IMG/VR virus record: IMGVR_UViG_3300009034_000062
Coordinates: 1 to 48,739 of that record
Reading direction: 5' to 3' (one strand)
Length of the DNA stretch: 48,739 nucleotides
Source: a virus
The notes beneath the pieces were generated by a model. That model ran no database searches. It saw only the letters and a list, made by a program, of their open reading frames with translations, and had not been told where the DNA came from. Shown piece after piece: positions 8,343 through 17,654 of this stretch. A program made the position numbers and the translations under genes. Numbering within the stretch: the first letter of the stretch is position 1; each line of letters begins with the position of its first letter.

Positions 8343-9758
8343 TTAAGTCCAACGCATAACACCAGCAGGAGTAGAAAAGAAACCTGGTCTAGGAAATTCT
8401 GAGAGCTCTTTATCTGTTTCTTCCTTTGCTCCAGGAGCTTTCTTCTTTCCCTCCTCATCAATTGGCTCGTTACCAACCGCCTCCATTGCCTCCCTCTCCT
8501 TCTTCATTCTCTCTTCAACCTCTTTATAATTAATCTCCAAACCTAACTCCTCTGCCACAGCCTGCTCCATCTTTATAGCAAATTCAGGACTAATTTGAGG
8601 GAATCTTGCAGCTAATAAGTTCCTGAAAGTTTCCATGATAGCTGAACGGATTGTATCTGAGAAAGGAGAGAATACCAATTTAGGATACTTTTTCGTTCCA
8701 AAATTCCAATCAATTAACTGAGGAATAACCTGAGTGTTAAAAACCTCAGCAATGTCCTCCAGAAGCGACATAAGAGACATCAAAAACAAATTGCTCTGGT
8801 CTTTAGAAAGAGCAAAACTACCTCCCTTCCCTTCTTGTCCCAGATTCATAAACTGGGTAAGAAATGCTCTAGACATCAGAGAGTCATGATGCTGAATTAA
8901 ACCTAAGAACTCAGTCAGCTTCCTGTCACTTTCAAATTTCTCGACCTCACAACCAAGAGGCATTGTCATAGCAACATGCGTTCCTAAAGCTCTTAAAGAC
9001 TCTCTAAACTTTTCAAGTGCATCTGATTTAATGTTCGGAGGATGTGAACCCATCCTAATAGGAACAGCATTCAACTGGTAAGCCAAATGAGCAATCGCAT
9101 ACAATTTATGTTTCTTATCATAGTGGTAGAAAACAGGATAAAAATCCCCCTCCCCAATATACGGGTTCTCTTCGGCATTATATACGAAATATGCAAGTTT
9201 ATCAGCCTTCCACTTTACATCCACATATCTGTCCTGAAAGGTAGTATTCTGATGAGCACCAGTTATATGCCCATGAGAATCAAAAAGCAATTTAGTACAC
9301 AAAGTACTCCGATAAGCCAATCTATCCAGCCAGTATTTCCCGTCTTCGTATCTCCACACTTTTTCAAAAATTTTATATCCATCTCGAACTGCAAGAGCCA
9401 TACGAGCGATGGCTACTCGCAAAGAGTTCTTCATTCCCCCTTCCGCAGGAGACTTGAGTAAATTAGTCTCAACAAACTTAGCCTCTTCTTCTCCTCCTTC
9501 CGCAGGCTTAATTTTAGGGCGAGACATCCTAACAGGATATTTAACTGCATTTAGAATCCCTTTAGCCTGCCCATCATTTTTAGTCATAAAAATCAGTTGC
9601 TCAACTGAAATATCTCGTACATCCAAAACATCTTTTTGGATAGTAGTTACGACTTCTTCAATAGTCCCAACAACACCTGACTCAGCTCTTTTACGTTTAC
9701 CAGGAGTCTCACTGAGACTTACCTCCTCTTCAATATCGTGAACCAATTTTACTGGCAT
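8343..9758 (-). CDS. Portal protein, Mu gp29-like (DUF935 type)
   Basis: A 471-residue protein lying directly after the large terminase. The region from about residue 55 to 330 follows the Mu gp29-type portal pattern: an early KNDGQAKGILNAVKYPVRM helix, AVRDGYKIFEKVW (typical 'dG.~~~E~~w' strand), DRLAYR, and later HLAYQLNAVPIRMG. The C-terminal ~80 residues are charged and probably disordered. The portal ring is the DNA channel of the head. A Mu-type portal next to a gpE-type capsid makes this a mosaic head module. GGAGG stands before the ATG. Confidence 0.75.
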   Translation of the reverse strand: MPVKLVHDIEEEVSLSETPGKRKRAESGVVGTIEEVVTTIQKDVLDVRDISVEQLIFMTKNDGQAKGILNAVKYPVRMSRPKIKPAEGGEEEAKFVETNLLKSPAEGGMKNSLRVAIARMALAVRDGYKIFEKVWRYEDGKYWLDRLAYRSTLCTKLLFDSHGHITGAHQNTTFQDRYVDVKWKADKLAYFVYNAEENPYIGEGDFYPVFYHYDKKHKLYAIAHLAYQLNAVPIRMGSHPPNIKSDALEKFRESLRALGTHVAMTMPLGCEVEKFESDRKLTEFLGLIQHHDSLMSRAFLTQFMNLGQEGKGGSFALSKDQSNLFLMSLMSLLEDIAEVFNTQVIPQLIDWNFGTKKYPKLVFSPFSDTIRSAIMETFRNLLAARFPQISPEFAIKMEQAVAEELGLEINYKEVEERMKKEREAMEAVGNEPIDEEGKKKAPGAKEETDKELSEFPRPGFFSTPAGVMRWT

Positions 9759-9773
9759 AGTTACCTCCTCATA

Positions 9774-11414
9774 TTATTTTGACCAAAATTCTAACCCTCC
9801 CCACGCTTCTGACTTCACACAGTTATTCACTGCCCCTGCTACTGCATCACTTCCATCTTTTCCTCTTCCTGTGCGATGTTCAATCCGCTTGCCTTTCCAG
9901 TCTATCAAAAAAGGTATCTCTTCTTCAACCAAAATCTTATTATAATATGATATGAACCGCCCCTCATATATAGAGTCCTGCCAAGTCTCATAGGCTTCTC
10001 GTGTATTATCAATAGATTGAAGCTCCACAGGGATTCCTCTGGATTCCAAGTTTTGCATCATCTGAAGAGATTGATAACCATCAAAAGTCAGCATCATCAC
10101 ATAGAACCCTCTCTGCTCTATAAACTCCAAAAGCAATCCTCTAATCTGTTCAAAATTAATTTCTCCTCCAGGAGGAGCCTGGAAATATACCAGAGCATCT
10201 TGTTTAATTAAAGGAAGGTCTATGACTATCATCTCTCCTTCCTTCTTCCCTGGTACTTCCTCCTGTTTAACTTCATAAGCATGAACAAAAGAAAAAGCAG
10301 CTCTACACCTATTCTTCGCCAAATCAACATGTCCAAATCTGGGGAAATCATCAGTACATTGAAACCAAGACTTAAAACGAAGCGTTTCTTCATCCACAGG
10401 GTTAGGAAGGTCACGTGGGAATGCTCTTGTTATCGCCACACTGTTTTTAAAGAAAGCATCCTCAGCCACTGTAGGCTCACACAGGATTCGGCAAGCAAAC
10501 CTCACAGGATTCCGCTTCTTTTCTCTTGCAAAATCCGAAGCCTTTTTTGTTGGATTTATATCAAAAGTCGACCCAAAACTTGTATACACTGCTGGGTCAT
10601 TCTTACCTTCTTCGTACCTAGCTGTAATAAAATCCCCTTTAAAACGTGGGAAAGAAAGAGACACAACTTTGCCCACTTTAGGAAAACGTGTGGTTACCGA
10701 AGACATTGCAAAGTCATGAAGAGAATTAGCAGACATTGGAATATTCTTCCGTAGTCTAGTTCTCTTCAAATCTGCCACTTCTTCTTCCGTCTTAAAGGCT
10801 GCTATCTCATCTAAGACAACAATAATCAAGTTAAGTCCCTCCTGGGCTTCAGCTTCGGAATGTCCGCTTAAAAGACTTATACCCTTCTCAAACCTAATCT
10901 CGGAAGCCAGAACTTCCGACCTGCCCTTAAAGAAAGGAGAATTTCGTACATACCTCCGTAAAGGAGCAAAGAACACATTCGCTGCCTGGTCTTTAGTGCT
11001 CGCAGTATTCAACATATGAATAGGCTCAGACCCACATGACATATCAGGAGCATAAAAGTACGCTTGAGGATTCCTTAAAGCCAGAAGCAAATAGGATATT
11101 CGAAGCAACATAATCCGAGATACAAAATCTTTACCACTGCCCTTACCCCAGAGAAGCACCAACTCATTCACATACCTCAATCGCTTCCAGCCCAAACTTC
11201 TCAATGTTGGAGTAAAATAAATCTGAGTTGCATAATCTATTGCTTCATATTGTTTAGGAGAAAGCTCAGGAAGCCCCAGAAACCGCTTATCCCGAATAAA
11301 CTCCTTTAAAGGAACAGGTTCAAACTCAAAGATAGCCTTCTTCGCCTGACTGGTTCGCTCCTCCGTCCCCAACTCATCTAATGCCTTTTGAAACACTCCA
11401 CTACTAGGCAACAT
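9774..11414 (-). CDS. terL: Terminase large subunit
   Basis: A 546-residue packaging motor. N-terminal ATPase: Walker A GKGSGKD near residue 89, preceded by LVLLW, and a Walker B-like strand LIIVVLDEIAAF near residue 195 with the catalytic Glu. The C-terminal RNase H-like nuclease begins near residue 345 with GHVDLAKNRCRAAF (first metal Asp); LTFDGYQS and the late GSDAVAGA supply further acidic residues. It cuts concatemeric DNA and pumps it into the prohead. The start overlaps the stop of the previous gene (TAATG), with GAGGAG upstream. The portal follows 15 bases after the stop. Confidence 0.88.
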   Translation of the reverse strand: MLPSSGVFQKALDELGTEERTSQAKKAIFEFEPVPLKEFIRDKRFLGLPELSPKQYEAIDYATQIYFTPTLRSLGWKRLRYVNELVLLWGKGSGKDFVSRIMLLRISYLLLALRNPQAYFYAPDMSCGSEPIHMLNTASTKDQAANVFFAPLRRYVRNSPFFKGRSEVLASEIRFEKGISLLSGHSEAEAQEGLNLIIVVLDEIAAFKTEEEVADLKRTRLRKNIPMSANSLHDFAMSSVTTRFPKVGKVVSLSFPRFKGDFITARYEEGKNDPAVYTSFGSTFDINPTKKASDFAREKKRNPVRFACRILCEPTVAEDAFFKNSVAITRAFPRDLPNPVDEETLRFKSWFQCTDDFPRFGHVDLAKNRCRAAFSFVHAYEVKQEEVPGKKEGEMIVIDLPLIKQDALVYFQAPPGGEINFEQIRGLLLEFIEQRGFYVMMLTFDGYQSLQMMQNLESRGIPVELQSIDNTREAYETWQDSIYEGRFISYYNKILVEEEIPFLIDWKGKRIEHRTGRGKDGSDAVAGAVNNCVKSEAWGGLEFWSK

Positions 11415-12436
11415 TAGCTACTCCTCTGCACATCATCGTAACCCTGGTATAAAGCTCGACCAAAAGAATATCGAACATTACGGAGACTCTTATGAGTATT
11501 ACCACAGACAAACTCCGCTCCCCAACCAGATTCTACTGCTTTCCTTGCAAACTGTCTCAAACTATAGTAATCAACCTGGGGGGACAAACAGCTTGCTATC
11601 TTTACTCCTCGCTCATTCTGAGGAACTGTCTCTTTCAACTTAAAGGCTTCTCTAAAATAACTAAATCCCTCTCCTCCCAACTTACCAAACAAATTCTCAG
11701 AAACCACTAACGGTAAATTCTTACCAAAACGCCCAACAATACTATCTACAAGGGCACTTCTCTCCTTATTACGAAAGCCACTACTCAAATCCCAAACTAC
11801 TCGAAACTTCTCGCTTTTCTCCATATACCATAACAAAATATCTTTATATTTCGGAAGACTCTTTAGTAGATATGGAATCTTATCACTAAAAGGCGTAATA
11901 AAAATAACTAAACCTCGCTCCGTCAGAATAGAAAAAATTAACTCACACAACTTCCAATGAGCCCCATCTTGAAACTGAAAATTCACCCTATTAAGATTTT
12001 CCAAATGTTGAGAAGTAAATAAAACAAACCTTGTTCCGTTGTTCAGGTTTTCAGCCAAACGATTAGCAAAAAATCGAATATCCGAAACAGTATGAGTAAA
12101 CAAAGAAGGGATACTAAACATAAGAGGAACACTCACATCTACAACATTAAAATTAAGTGTCTTTTCAAGAAGAATTTTATCCTTATCTAAGAGCTCAAAC
12201 TTCACATTCCCCGAACCTTGCACGTTAAGAAAGAAACGATTCCAAGAATGTTGGTTTACTATAATATTCTCTACATTACTAGAGGTAACACGAAAATCTA
12301 TTCTCTGATTATACACTCCCTTAAGAATAAACTCTAAATAAATCCCCGTAAAAGGAAGCCACTGTTTTCGTCTCTCCAAAAACTCAGTATCAAACTCTCC
12401 CCTCTCTCCCAGGTAAGCATCTACCCGCACCTTCAT
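11414..12436 (-). CDS. Unknown protein before the large terminase
   Basis: A 340-residue soluble protein that I cannot assign. The N-terminal ~100 residues look beta-rich (FRVTSSNVENIIVNQ, VKFELLDKDKILLEKTL). The rest alternates strands and helices in a way that could be a TIM-barrel-like or Rossmann-like domain (RFVLFTSQHLENL, GLVIFITPF, FRVVWDLSSG, LPLVVSENLFG, AEFVCGN). It sits between the small terminase candidate and terL and is coupled to terL by TAATG. A role in packaging or a phosphodiesterase/hydrolase activity are guesses. GGAGGGTTCAGGT precedes the ATG. Confidence 0.75.
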   Translation of the reverse strand: MKVRVDAYLGERGEFDTEFLERRKQWLPFTGIYLEFILKGVYNQRIDFRVTSSNVENIIVNQHSWNRFFLNVQGSGNVKFELLDKDKILLEKTLNFNVVDVSVPLMFSIPSLFTHTVSDIRFFANRLAENLNNGTRFVLFTSQHLENLNRVNFQFQDGAHWKLCELIFSILTERGLVIFITPFSDKIPYLLKSLPKYKDILLWYMEKSEKFRVVWDLSSGFRNKERSALVDSIVGRFGKNLPLVVSENLFGKLGGEGFSYFREAFKLKETVPQNERGVKIASCLSPQVDYYSLRQFARKAVESGWGAEFVCGNTHKSLRNVRYSFGRALYQGYDDVQRSS

Positions 12437-12453
12437 ACCTGAACCCTCCTTAT

Positions 12454-12852
12454 TTAAGCCCCTTCATCTACAACCTTCTTTAAACAACGAAAAACATCCC
12501 TCCGCAAACTCTCATCTACAAGAACTTTATTTAATGCTTCTACACAATTTTGAAAGAATACCTGTCTTTTTTCAAACTCTTTTGTAACCGAGTGTAATTC
12601 CCCAAAAATCATAGTCAACCAACGCTGCAATTTTTCTTGGGCGGCTTTAAATTTCTTCTCACTAAAATTTTTGGTATCCATGTCCACATTCAGAGAAGTC
12701 ACATAAGCATCAGCAACCCTGTCTATCAACATCTGATGGAAAATACTTGGCTCTTTTGAATCCCCCTTAAAAAGCGTCTCTCCTTCCTCCACCAATTTGT
12801 TATATACCCGTTTATCCTCATCCTGATACTTAGACAAATCTCTCCTGAACAT
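12454..12852 (-). CDS. Small helical protein; candidate terminase small subunit
   Basis: A 132-residue, highly charged, all-helical protein (EKKFKAAQEKLQRWLTMIFG, FRCLKKVVDEGA). It is the first gene behind the promoter at 12871-12899 and lies one gene before terL. Size, helicity and position are compatible with a small terminase, but no helix-turn-helix is obvious, so it may be something else. AGAGAGG lies before the ATG. Confidence 0.6.
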   Translation of the reverse strand: MFRRDLSKYQDEDKRVYNKLVEEGETLFKGDSKEPSIFHQMLIDRVADAYVTSLNVDMDTKNFSEKKFKAAQEKLQRWLTMIFGELHSVTKEFEKRQVFFQNCVEALNKVLVDESLRRDVFRCLKKVVDEGA

Positions 12853-12870
12853 TTTTACCTCTCTTATTAT

Positions 12871-12899
12871 AAGATAGACAAACCTTAGCGTTCTGTCAA
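12871..12899 (-). promoter_or_regulatory. Sigma70-like promoter for packaging and head genes
   Basis: Minus strand: TTGACA (12894-12899) within the last codons of dnaX, 17-base spacer, TATCTT (12871-12876), with a TATAAT a few bases further on. It separates the replication block from the packaging block, so it is a good candidate for the start of a structural transcript. Confidence 0.6.
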
Positions 12900-14000
12900 G
12901 ATTGACATAACCTCTTCGCCCTTTAGCGGCTTGGATTCAGAGGGAAGTTGTAGCAACCCTCGAACAATGTCGGATATTTCGTTAAACAAAATCTTCGGCA
13001 CTGCCATACCCTGCAACATAACACGATTAGACATGAAGCGATTAGACATAAAAACATAAGTACACTTCAACATCGCTCCATAAACAACACTCTCTCTACT
13101 CCCTGACTTCAAAGCTTGCCGAAGAAGACTTCCTAAATAATCAACAAATTGTTTCAGAAAAAGGGTAAAATCATCCTGGAACTCATGGAGTTCCTCAAAC
13201 AGACTCATCGCCTTTTCATAATTTCCTTCTTTTAATTGCATAATAATATCTTTAACAACTAAGATGTCCCCAAAAACTTCTTTCACCAATTTTTTTGTAA
13301 CCGTACCCTTTCCAAGCACAGATAATTGTTCAAGCGATACAATCACCTCTCGCAAATTATTGTTGGACAAATAATACAATTCCTTACACAGCTCTACTGA
13401 ACAGGAGGTCTTCTCTTTTTCCAAAACTGAATGTAAGAACTTTTCAATTTCAGCCCACCGAATTGGTTTAAAGCGAAACTCCAGGAGACGGCTTTTAACC
13501 GTATCAATAATCTTATCGGTCTCTGTCGTCACCAGGATGAAGAAAACTCGCTTAGGAGGCTCCTCCAAGAGCTTAAGCAGACCATTAAACGCCTCCTTAG
13601 ACATCATATGACACTCATCTAGGATTATAACCTGATACTCTACAAAAGAATAAGAACTGAGGCGGTCACGTAGCTTTCTCACATTCTCAATCGAACCAAA
13701 GAAAGAAGCATCTAATTCCATAACCCCTCCCAGTCCTTGTATTATAGGATAGCAACTTTCACATACCCCACAAGGTTCTACTCCTACTCGTTCATCACAA
13801 TTTAGAGATGCAGCGATAACTCTAGCCATTGTAGTCTTTCCGATACCACTACCCCCTCCAAAGAGAGCTCCTACAGGAAGAAGTTTCTGCTTCTCATAAT
13901 AGTTCCTCAAAATTATTTTAAAGAACTCAATAACATGCTTTTGCCCCAAAATCTCTTCAAACTTCTTTGGTCTGTATTTTATTGACCACATTATACCCAT
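12885..14000 (-). CDS. dnaX: Clamp loader gamma/tau-like subunit
   Basis: 371 residues from the ATG at 14000, chosen because GGAGG stands 6 bases upstream; a GTG at 14003 is also in frame. Bacterial DnaX features are clear: WSIKYRPKKFEEILGQ at the start, Walker A GGGSGIGKT at 48-56, a zinc site with Cys 68, 77, 80 and 83, LDEC (128-130), a sensor/arginine finger at 170-171 (KSRL), and domain III helices. It is shorter than bacterial tau and lacks the long C-terminal polymerase/helicase-binding domains, so it resembles gamma. It would open the phage beta clamp. It overlaps the radical SAM gene by 44 bases. Confidence 0.9.
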   Translation of the reverse strand: MGIMWSIKYRPKKFEEILGQKHVIEFFKIILRNYYEKQKLLPVGALFGGGSGIGKTTMARVIAASLNCDERVGVEPCGVCESCYPIIQGLGGVMELDASFFGSIENVRKLRDRLSSYSFVEYQVIILDECHMMSKEAFNGLLKLLEEPPKRVFFILVTTETDKIIDTVKSRLLEFRFKPIRWAEIEKFLHSVLEKEKTSCSVELCKELYYLSNNNLREVIVSLEQLSVLGKGTVTKKLVKEVFGDILVVKDIIMQLKEGNYEKAMSLFEELHEFQDDFTLFLKQFVDYLGSLLRQALKSGSRESVVYGAMLKCTYVFMSNRFMSNRVMLQGMAVPKILFNEISDIVRGLLQLPSESKPLKGEEVMSILTER

Positions 14001-16542
14001 CACAAACCTCCACTAACAATCCTTCTCCCTTATCTTCTCTTTCCCAAAGTCCTAGCTTTTTAACTGGGAATCTAAGAATTCTTTGAAAAGAAATATGAGG
14101 AAAAAATCCTTTTAAAAAATAACGAATTCCAACATCATGGCTCAGCCAAACTCTTATCTGTCCATCCTCTCTTATATGAACGTCCCAGAAAAATATATCC
14201 TTCTTAAGGTCAATCTCTCCCTTTCGTACCCCAGAGTAATACCTTGTTTTCGGCTGAAGAACCTTCACCTCTTTGGCTAACGCAAACTGCCTCCAAGCTT
14301 CTCGTAGCTTTTCCCTATCCCAAATACTTGTCTCCACCTCATAAGAACTTATACAATATAGTAGCTTTGGTTTTTTAACATAAAGCTTCTTGTACTGAAC
14401 AAGCTCCATCCCTGGCAGAGTATCACTATTCAAAGATTGAAATTCATGTTGGCTAATCTCTCGTCGAGTGCCCATTATAAAATAGTCATATCCACTATAC
14501 CAATTCTTATTATCTCTATCACTAAAAAACACCATCTTATTTACAGACAAAGGAAAATCCTGCAAGTAAGCTGCCCTATGAAATACTGCTTTAAAATGAG
14601 TGTTCGGTACAATCTGACAAGACTCTGGTGTCCTGTATATTACCAAATACCATTGAGCACAAGACTGCTCAGCACTCAAAGGAGTATCTAGAGCACACAC
14701 ATCCATCTTTGGCTTAACCTTCATCTCCTTCTTATCAAACTCCCCCGACTTTATTTTGAGATACGTCCTAAGTAAGGATGCCTTTGGCACTCCTCTATTC
14801 ACAATATCCCAGGGGAAAACTTCATTACTAGCCCGTTCTCTCATAATATAGTCCCAAGAAAAATCTGTCTCCTTCATCCACTTTGTTATAACCTTCTTCA
14901 TAGAATGACAGAACGAAGCATAGTAAGGTTTCTTCAATTCTACAATAGCCTTAACAAATGCCTCAGCAAATCGGGTATCTCCTAAATGCATACCCTGCAT
15001 CACCCATATAAAGTTCTCCTCAAACTTTCCACCTCCCCCCTGTGGATACTTTACAATCCGTTTAATAACTTTACCCGCTTTATTCTTAGGATTAAATTTA
15101 TCTAAAGAGTTCTTAATATCCATCCAGGGTTGTCTCTGTTCTATCGTGGGCTTCTTCCACTGAAGAGGAGTACAAGGCTCTACAAAAAGAGGAGTCCAAC
15201 TAACCTTTATTTGTATTTTAGAAGCAGTGTCTCGCATTCGAATAACCTTCTTTAGCAAAGAGAAAAACTCTTCATAGTCCTCCCAAGTTTCATCTATGTT
15301 AGCAAGCATAAAAAACTTAATTCGCTTATACCCCTTAGTGTTCATCGCAATCTGACACGCTCTCAAAATCTCCTTCTCAGTAATTCCTTTTAGAAGACGA
15401 TTTCTCAAACGCTGGGACACTCCTTCAACACCAAGAGCCAACTGATTCATTCCCAATTTACTTAAAAAACGGTCAAACTCTTGGTCACTCGCAAAAGCAT
15501 CCACTCGCATAGAAAGGGGGTCAACAAATCGGCTATATTTTGCCAGTTCATTTATCAATCCTCTCTTCTCCCCATAGTAAGCAAACTCAGTAGCGATTGG
15601 GCACAAAGACACCCCTCCCCCCTGTTTTCTATTCTCCGTTAAGGCTTTCACCATTACATCTTTACAGCGTTCTCGATAAGGTCGGTACTTCCAACCAATA
15701 CCGCAGAAAGAACACGCTCCTCGGCACCCTCTTGAAATTTCTACCTCCCCTAATCCCATTGTAGTATCCGTATAGGAAGGAATCGGCTTTGTATACATAG
15801 GAGCATTATCCAAGTCTTTACACTTAATTGCTTCAAATTTCACAGGAAATTTCGAAGACTTGGGTTTCCACTCAAGAAACTTTTCCTTATCATATTTCGG
15901 GGTATAAAACTGAGGACAAAATATATAATTATATTCTTTCTGCAACTGCTCCAACGTCCAACAATTAAGAATACCTTCTAAAATCTGAAACAGTCCAGGC
16001 TCAGCATCCCCTAGATAAATCATGTCAGCTACAGGATAAGCAATGCAGAAATTACCATACATTGCAGAACCCCCCACCATCACCATTGGGTACTTTGACT
16101 GTTCCCGCTCTCTTCTCAGCACAGGAATGCCACTCATCTCAAGCTGAAGAATAAAATTAACCCAGGGAGGAAGAAAACTCAAAGAAGTAGCAATTATATC
16201 AAAATCCCCTGCTGAATGTTTTGATTCCACGCTAAACAAAGGATACTTATTCCCTTTTGCACTAAAAAGTTTATATTCTTTTTCTGTGCTAGGAAAAAAC
16301 GCCCTCTCACAGACAACATCCTTTCGCCACTCATTAATCATCTGGTAAAGTAGAGGAAGAGTTTGGTTCCCTCTAAAATCCTCATAGCGGTAGGGAGCGA
16401 CAAGAAGTATCCTCAGCTCAGCAGAATCCCAGTCTCGATGAAATGTATTAGGCTCTCGTCCTAAATAACACTGAGGCAAATCCAGAACAGTCTTCTTTTC
16501 TTCAAGAAAATCTTTTATCTCATCTGGCGACCTATTAAACAT
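13957..16542 (-). CDS. Large radical SAM protein with B12-binding-like N-terminal domain
   Basis: 861 residues. Residues ~20-210 follow the front of the bacterial 'TIGR03960-type' radical SAM family: YLGREPN, a Rossmann-like LRILLVAPYRYED, ERAFFP, YPLFSVES, FDIIATSLSF, SGIPVL, VMVGGSAMYGN, and LGDAEPGLFQILEGI. Residues ~275-282 carry the radical SAM cluster motif CxxxCxxC (CRGACSFC), followed by a barrel with LALGVEGVSQRLRNRLLKG. The C-terminal ~300 residues are unassigned. The family's reaction is unknown. Finding it in a phage replication block, 1 base after a uracil-DNA glycosylase gene and overlapping dnaX, suggests a nucleic acid or tRNA/rRNA-modifying role, but that is inference. Confidence 0.85.
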   Translation of the reverse strand: MFNRSPDEIKDFLEEKKTVLDLPQCYLGREPNTFHRDWDSAELRILLVAPYRYEDFRGNQTLPLLYQMINEWRKDVVCERAFFPSTEKEYKLFSAKGNKYPLFSVESKHSAGDFDIIATSLSFLPPWVNFILQLEMSGIPVLRREREQSKYPMVMVGGSAMYGNFCIAYPVADMIYLGDAEPGLFQILEGILNCWTLEQLQKEYNYIFCPQFYTPKYDKEKFLEWKPKSSKFPVKFEAIKCKDLDNAPMYTKPIPSYTDTTMGLGEVEISRGCRGACSFCGIGWKYRPYRERCKDVMVKALTENRKQGGGVSLCPIATEFAYYGEKRGLINELAKYSRFVDPLSMRVDAFASDQEFDRFLSKLGMNQLALGVEGVSQRLRNRLLKGITEKEILRACQIAMNTKGYKRIKFFMLANIDETWEDYEEFFSLLKKVIRMRDTASKIQIKVSWTPLFVEPCTPLQWKKPTIEQRQPWMDIKNSLDKFNPKNKAGKVIKRIVKYPQGGGGKFEENFIWVMQGMHLGDTRFAEAFVKAIVELKKPYYASFCHSMKKVITKWMKETDFSWDYIMRERASNEVFPWDIVNRGVPKASLLRTYLKIKSGEFDKKEMKVKPKMDVCALDTPLSAEQSCAQWYLVIYRTPESCQIVPNTHFKAVFHRAAYLQDFPLSVNKMVFFSDRDNKNWYSGYDYFIMGTRREISQHEFQSLNSDTLPGMELVQYKKLYVKKPKLLYCISSYEVETSIWDREKLREAWRQFALAKEVKVLQPKTRYYSGVRKGEIDLKKDIFFWDVHIREDGQIRVWLSHDVGIRYFLKGFFPHISFQRILRFPVKKLGLWEREDKGEGLLVEVCDGYNVVNKIQTKEV

Positions 16543-16543
16543 T

Positions 16544-17122
16544 TTATTCCAAAAGCTTTATAACTACACCCATTATTTTCTTCAACTGAAAAAACTGACT
16601 TCGATTATAACATACATAAGCAGGGTGAATACTAGGAATAACATGAAACCCCATCTTATGTCGAAAGACCTGTCCGATATGACTAGCCACATGTTGAATT
16701 CCGTTGAAATACCAGTTAGTACATGCTCCGAAAGTAACCACAACTTTAGGCTTAATTGCTGAAAGACTCCGCTTCAAAAATGGAACACATGTTCTCACTT
16801 CCTGGATAGAAGGCAACCTATTCCCTTTGGTATGACAAAGATAAAGATTCGTCACAAAAACATCAGGTCTCTCTACTTCATACTCCATTAACATCTGGTC
16901 AAAAACTTGCCCCGCATTTCCCACAAAAGGACGACCAGTTAAATCTTCAGTTCTTCCAGGGTTCCTGCCTACAAACACAAGGTCTGCATCTATATTCCCC
17001 TCTCCTGGAACAGGAGAAGTACATTCCTTTCGAGCAGGACAAGCAGAGCAATTTAGAACTTCTTTTCTATACTTCTCATACCATGTCCCAGCAATATCAG
17101 TGGGATTCCAACTTACTCGCAT
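16544..17122 (-). CDS. Uracil-DNA glycosylase, family 4-like (Fe-S)
   Basis: 192 residues from the ATG at 17122, which has GAGGG 6-7 bases upstream; an ATG at 17134 has no binding site. Four Cys for a 4Fe-4S cluster are visible (25, 28, 96, 112). The motif region GRNPGRTEDLTGRPFVGNAG is the family's active-site loop, with GRNPG in place of the usual GEAPG. SIHPAYV near the end is the His-Pro motif. It removes uracil from DNA. The start overlaps the RecU-like gene. A phage that carries this enzyme is unlikely to use uracil in its own DNA. Confidence 0.88.
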   Translation of the reverse strand: MRVSWNPTDIAGTWYEKYRKEVLNCSACPARKECTSPVPGEGNIDADLVFVGRNPGRTEDLTGRPFVGNAGQVFDQMLMEYEVERPDVFVTNLYLCHTKGNRLPSIQEVRTCVPFLKRSLSAIKPKVVVTFGACTNWYFNGIQHVASHIGQVFRHKMGFHVIPSIHPAYVCYNRSQFFQLKKIMGVVIKLLE

Positions 17123-17654
17123 TCTCACCCTCATATATAGGAGTTATATAAGACAAAATCCTTTCAAAATTCCAGTACTCCTCCCCCCTCTTTTTAGGAA
17201 CAATTAAAATATTTTCATCATCCAAAATCTGCTGAAAAGGAATGCTCGCTGAATCTCCCGACTCGTCTAAAGCAACAAAATGCATCACATCCATAATCGC
17301 CACAAAGTTCACTCTCTTCATCACCTCAAACTGTTTCTGATGCTTCTCTGACACATCATACTTGCGATAATTAATCACAATATAGGCTCCACCACCATTC
17401 TGATAAACTTCCATAAGAGAGTCAATCTGGTATGTAGTCACGTTATCGAAAGCAAACCCCGTCAGGGATTTCATCCACTTCAACTCAAACGCCATGAAAC
17501 GCCCATCAACAACTGCATAACAATCATAAGGTTTTCTAGGGACGAATCTGGAGTCCCCCACTCTCGGCATATCAGGAACCTTCACAAAATGAACTTTAGG
17601 ATACCAGTACATAAAAGAAGTCCGCCATTCCTTCTGAAAAACTGTTTCTCTCAT
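17097..17654 (-). CDS. RecU-like Holliday junction resolvase / PD-(D/E)XK nuclease
   Basis: 185 residues. The nuclease core is readable: KPYDCYAVVDGRFMAFELKW supplies the Asp (PYDCY) and the E-x-K (FELK) near residues 42-58, and YQIDSLMEVYQNGGGAYIVI resembles the 'HQ..~L......Gg.~~~~i' helix-strand of RecU. It would cut branched intermediates made by the phage recombinase. The ATG overlaps the SbcC C-half stop (ATGA). The final ~30 residues overlap the start of the UDG gene. Archaeal Hjc-like enzymes are the alternative. Confidence 0.75.
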   Translation of the reverse strand: MRETVFQKEWRTSFMYWYPKVHFVKVPDMPRVGDSRFVPRKPYDCYAVVDGRFMAFELKWMKSLTGFAFDNVTTYQIDSLMEVYQNGGGAYIVINYRKYDVSEKHQKQFEVMKRVNFVAIMDVMHFVALDESGDSASIPFQQILDDENILIVPKKRGEEYWNFERILSYITPIYEGENASKLESH

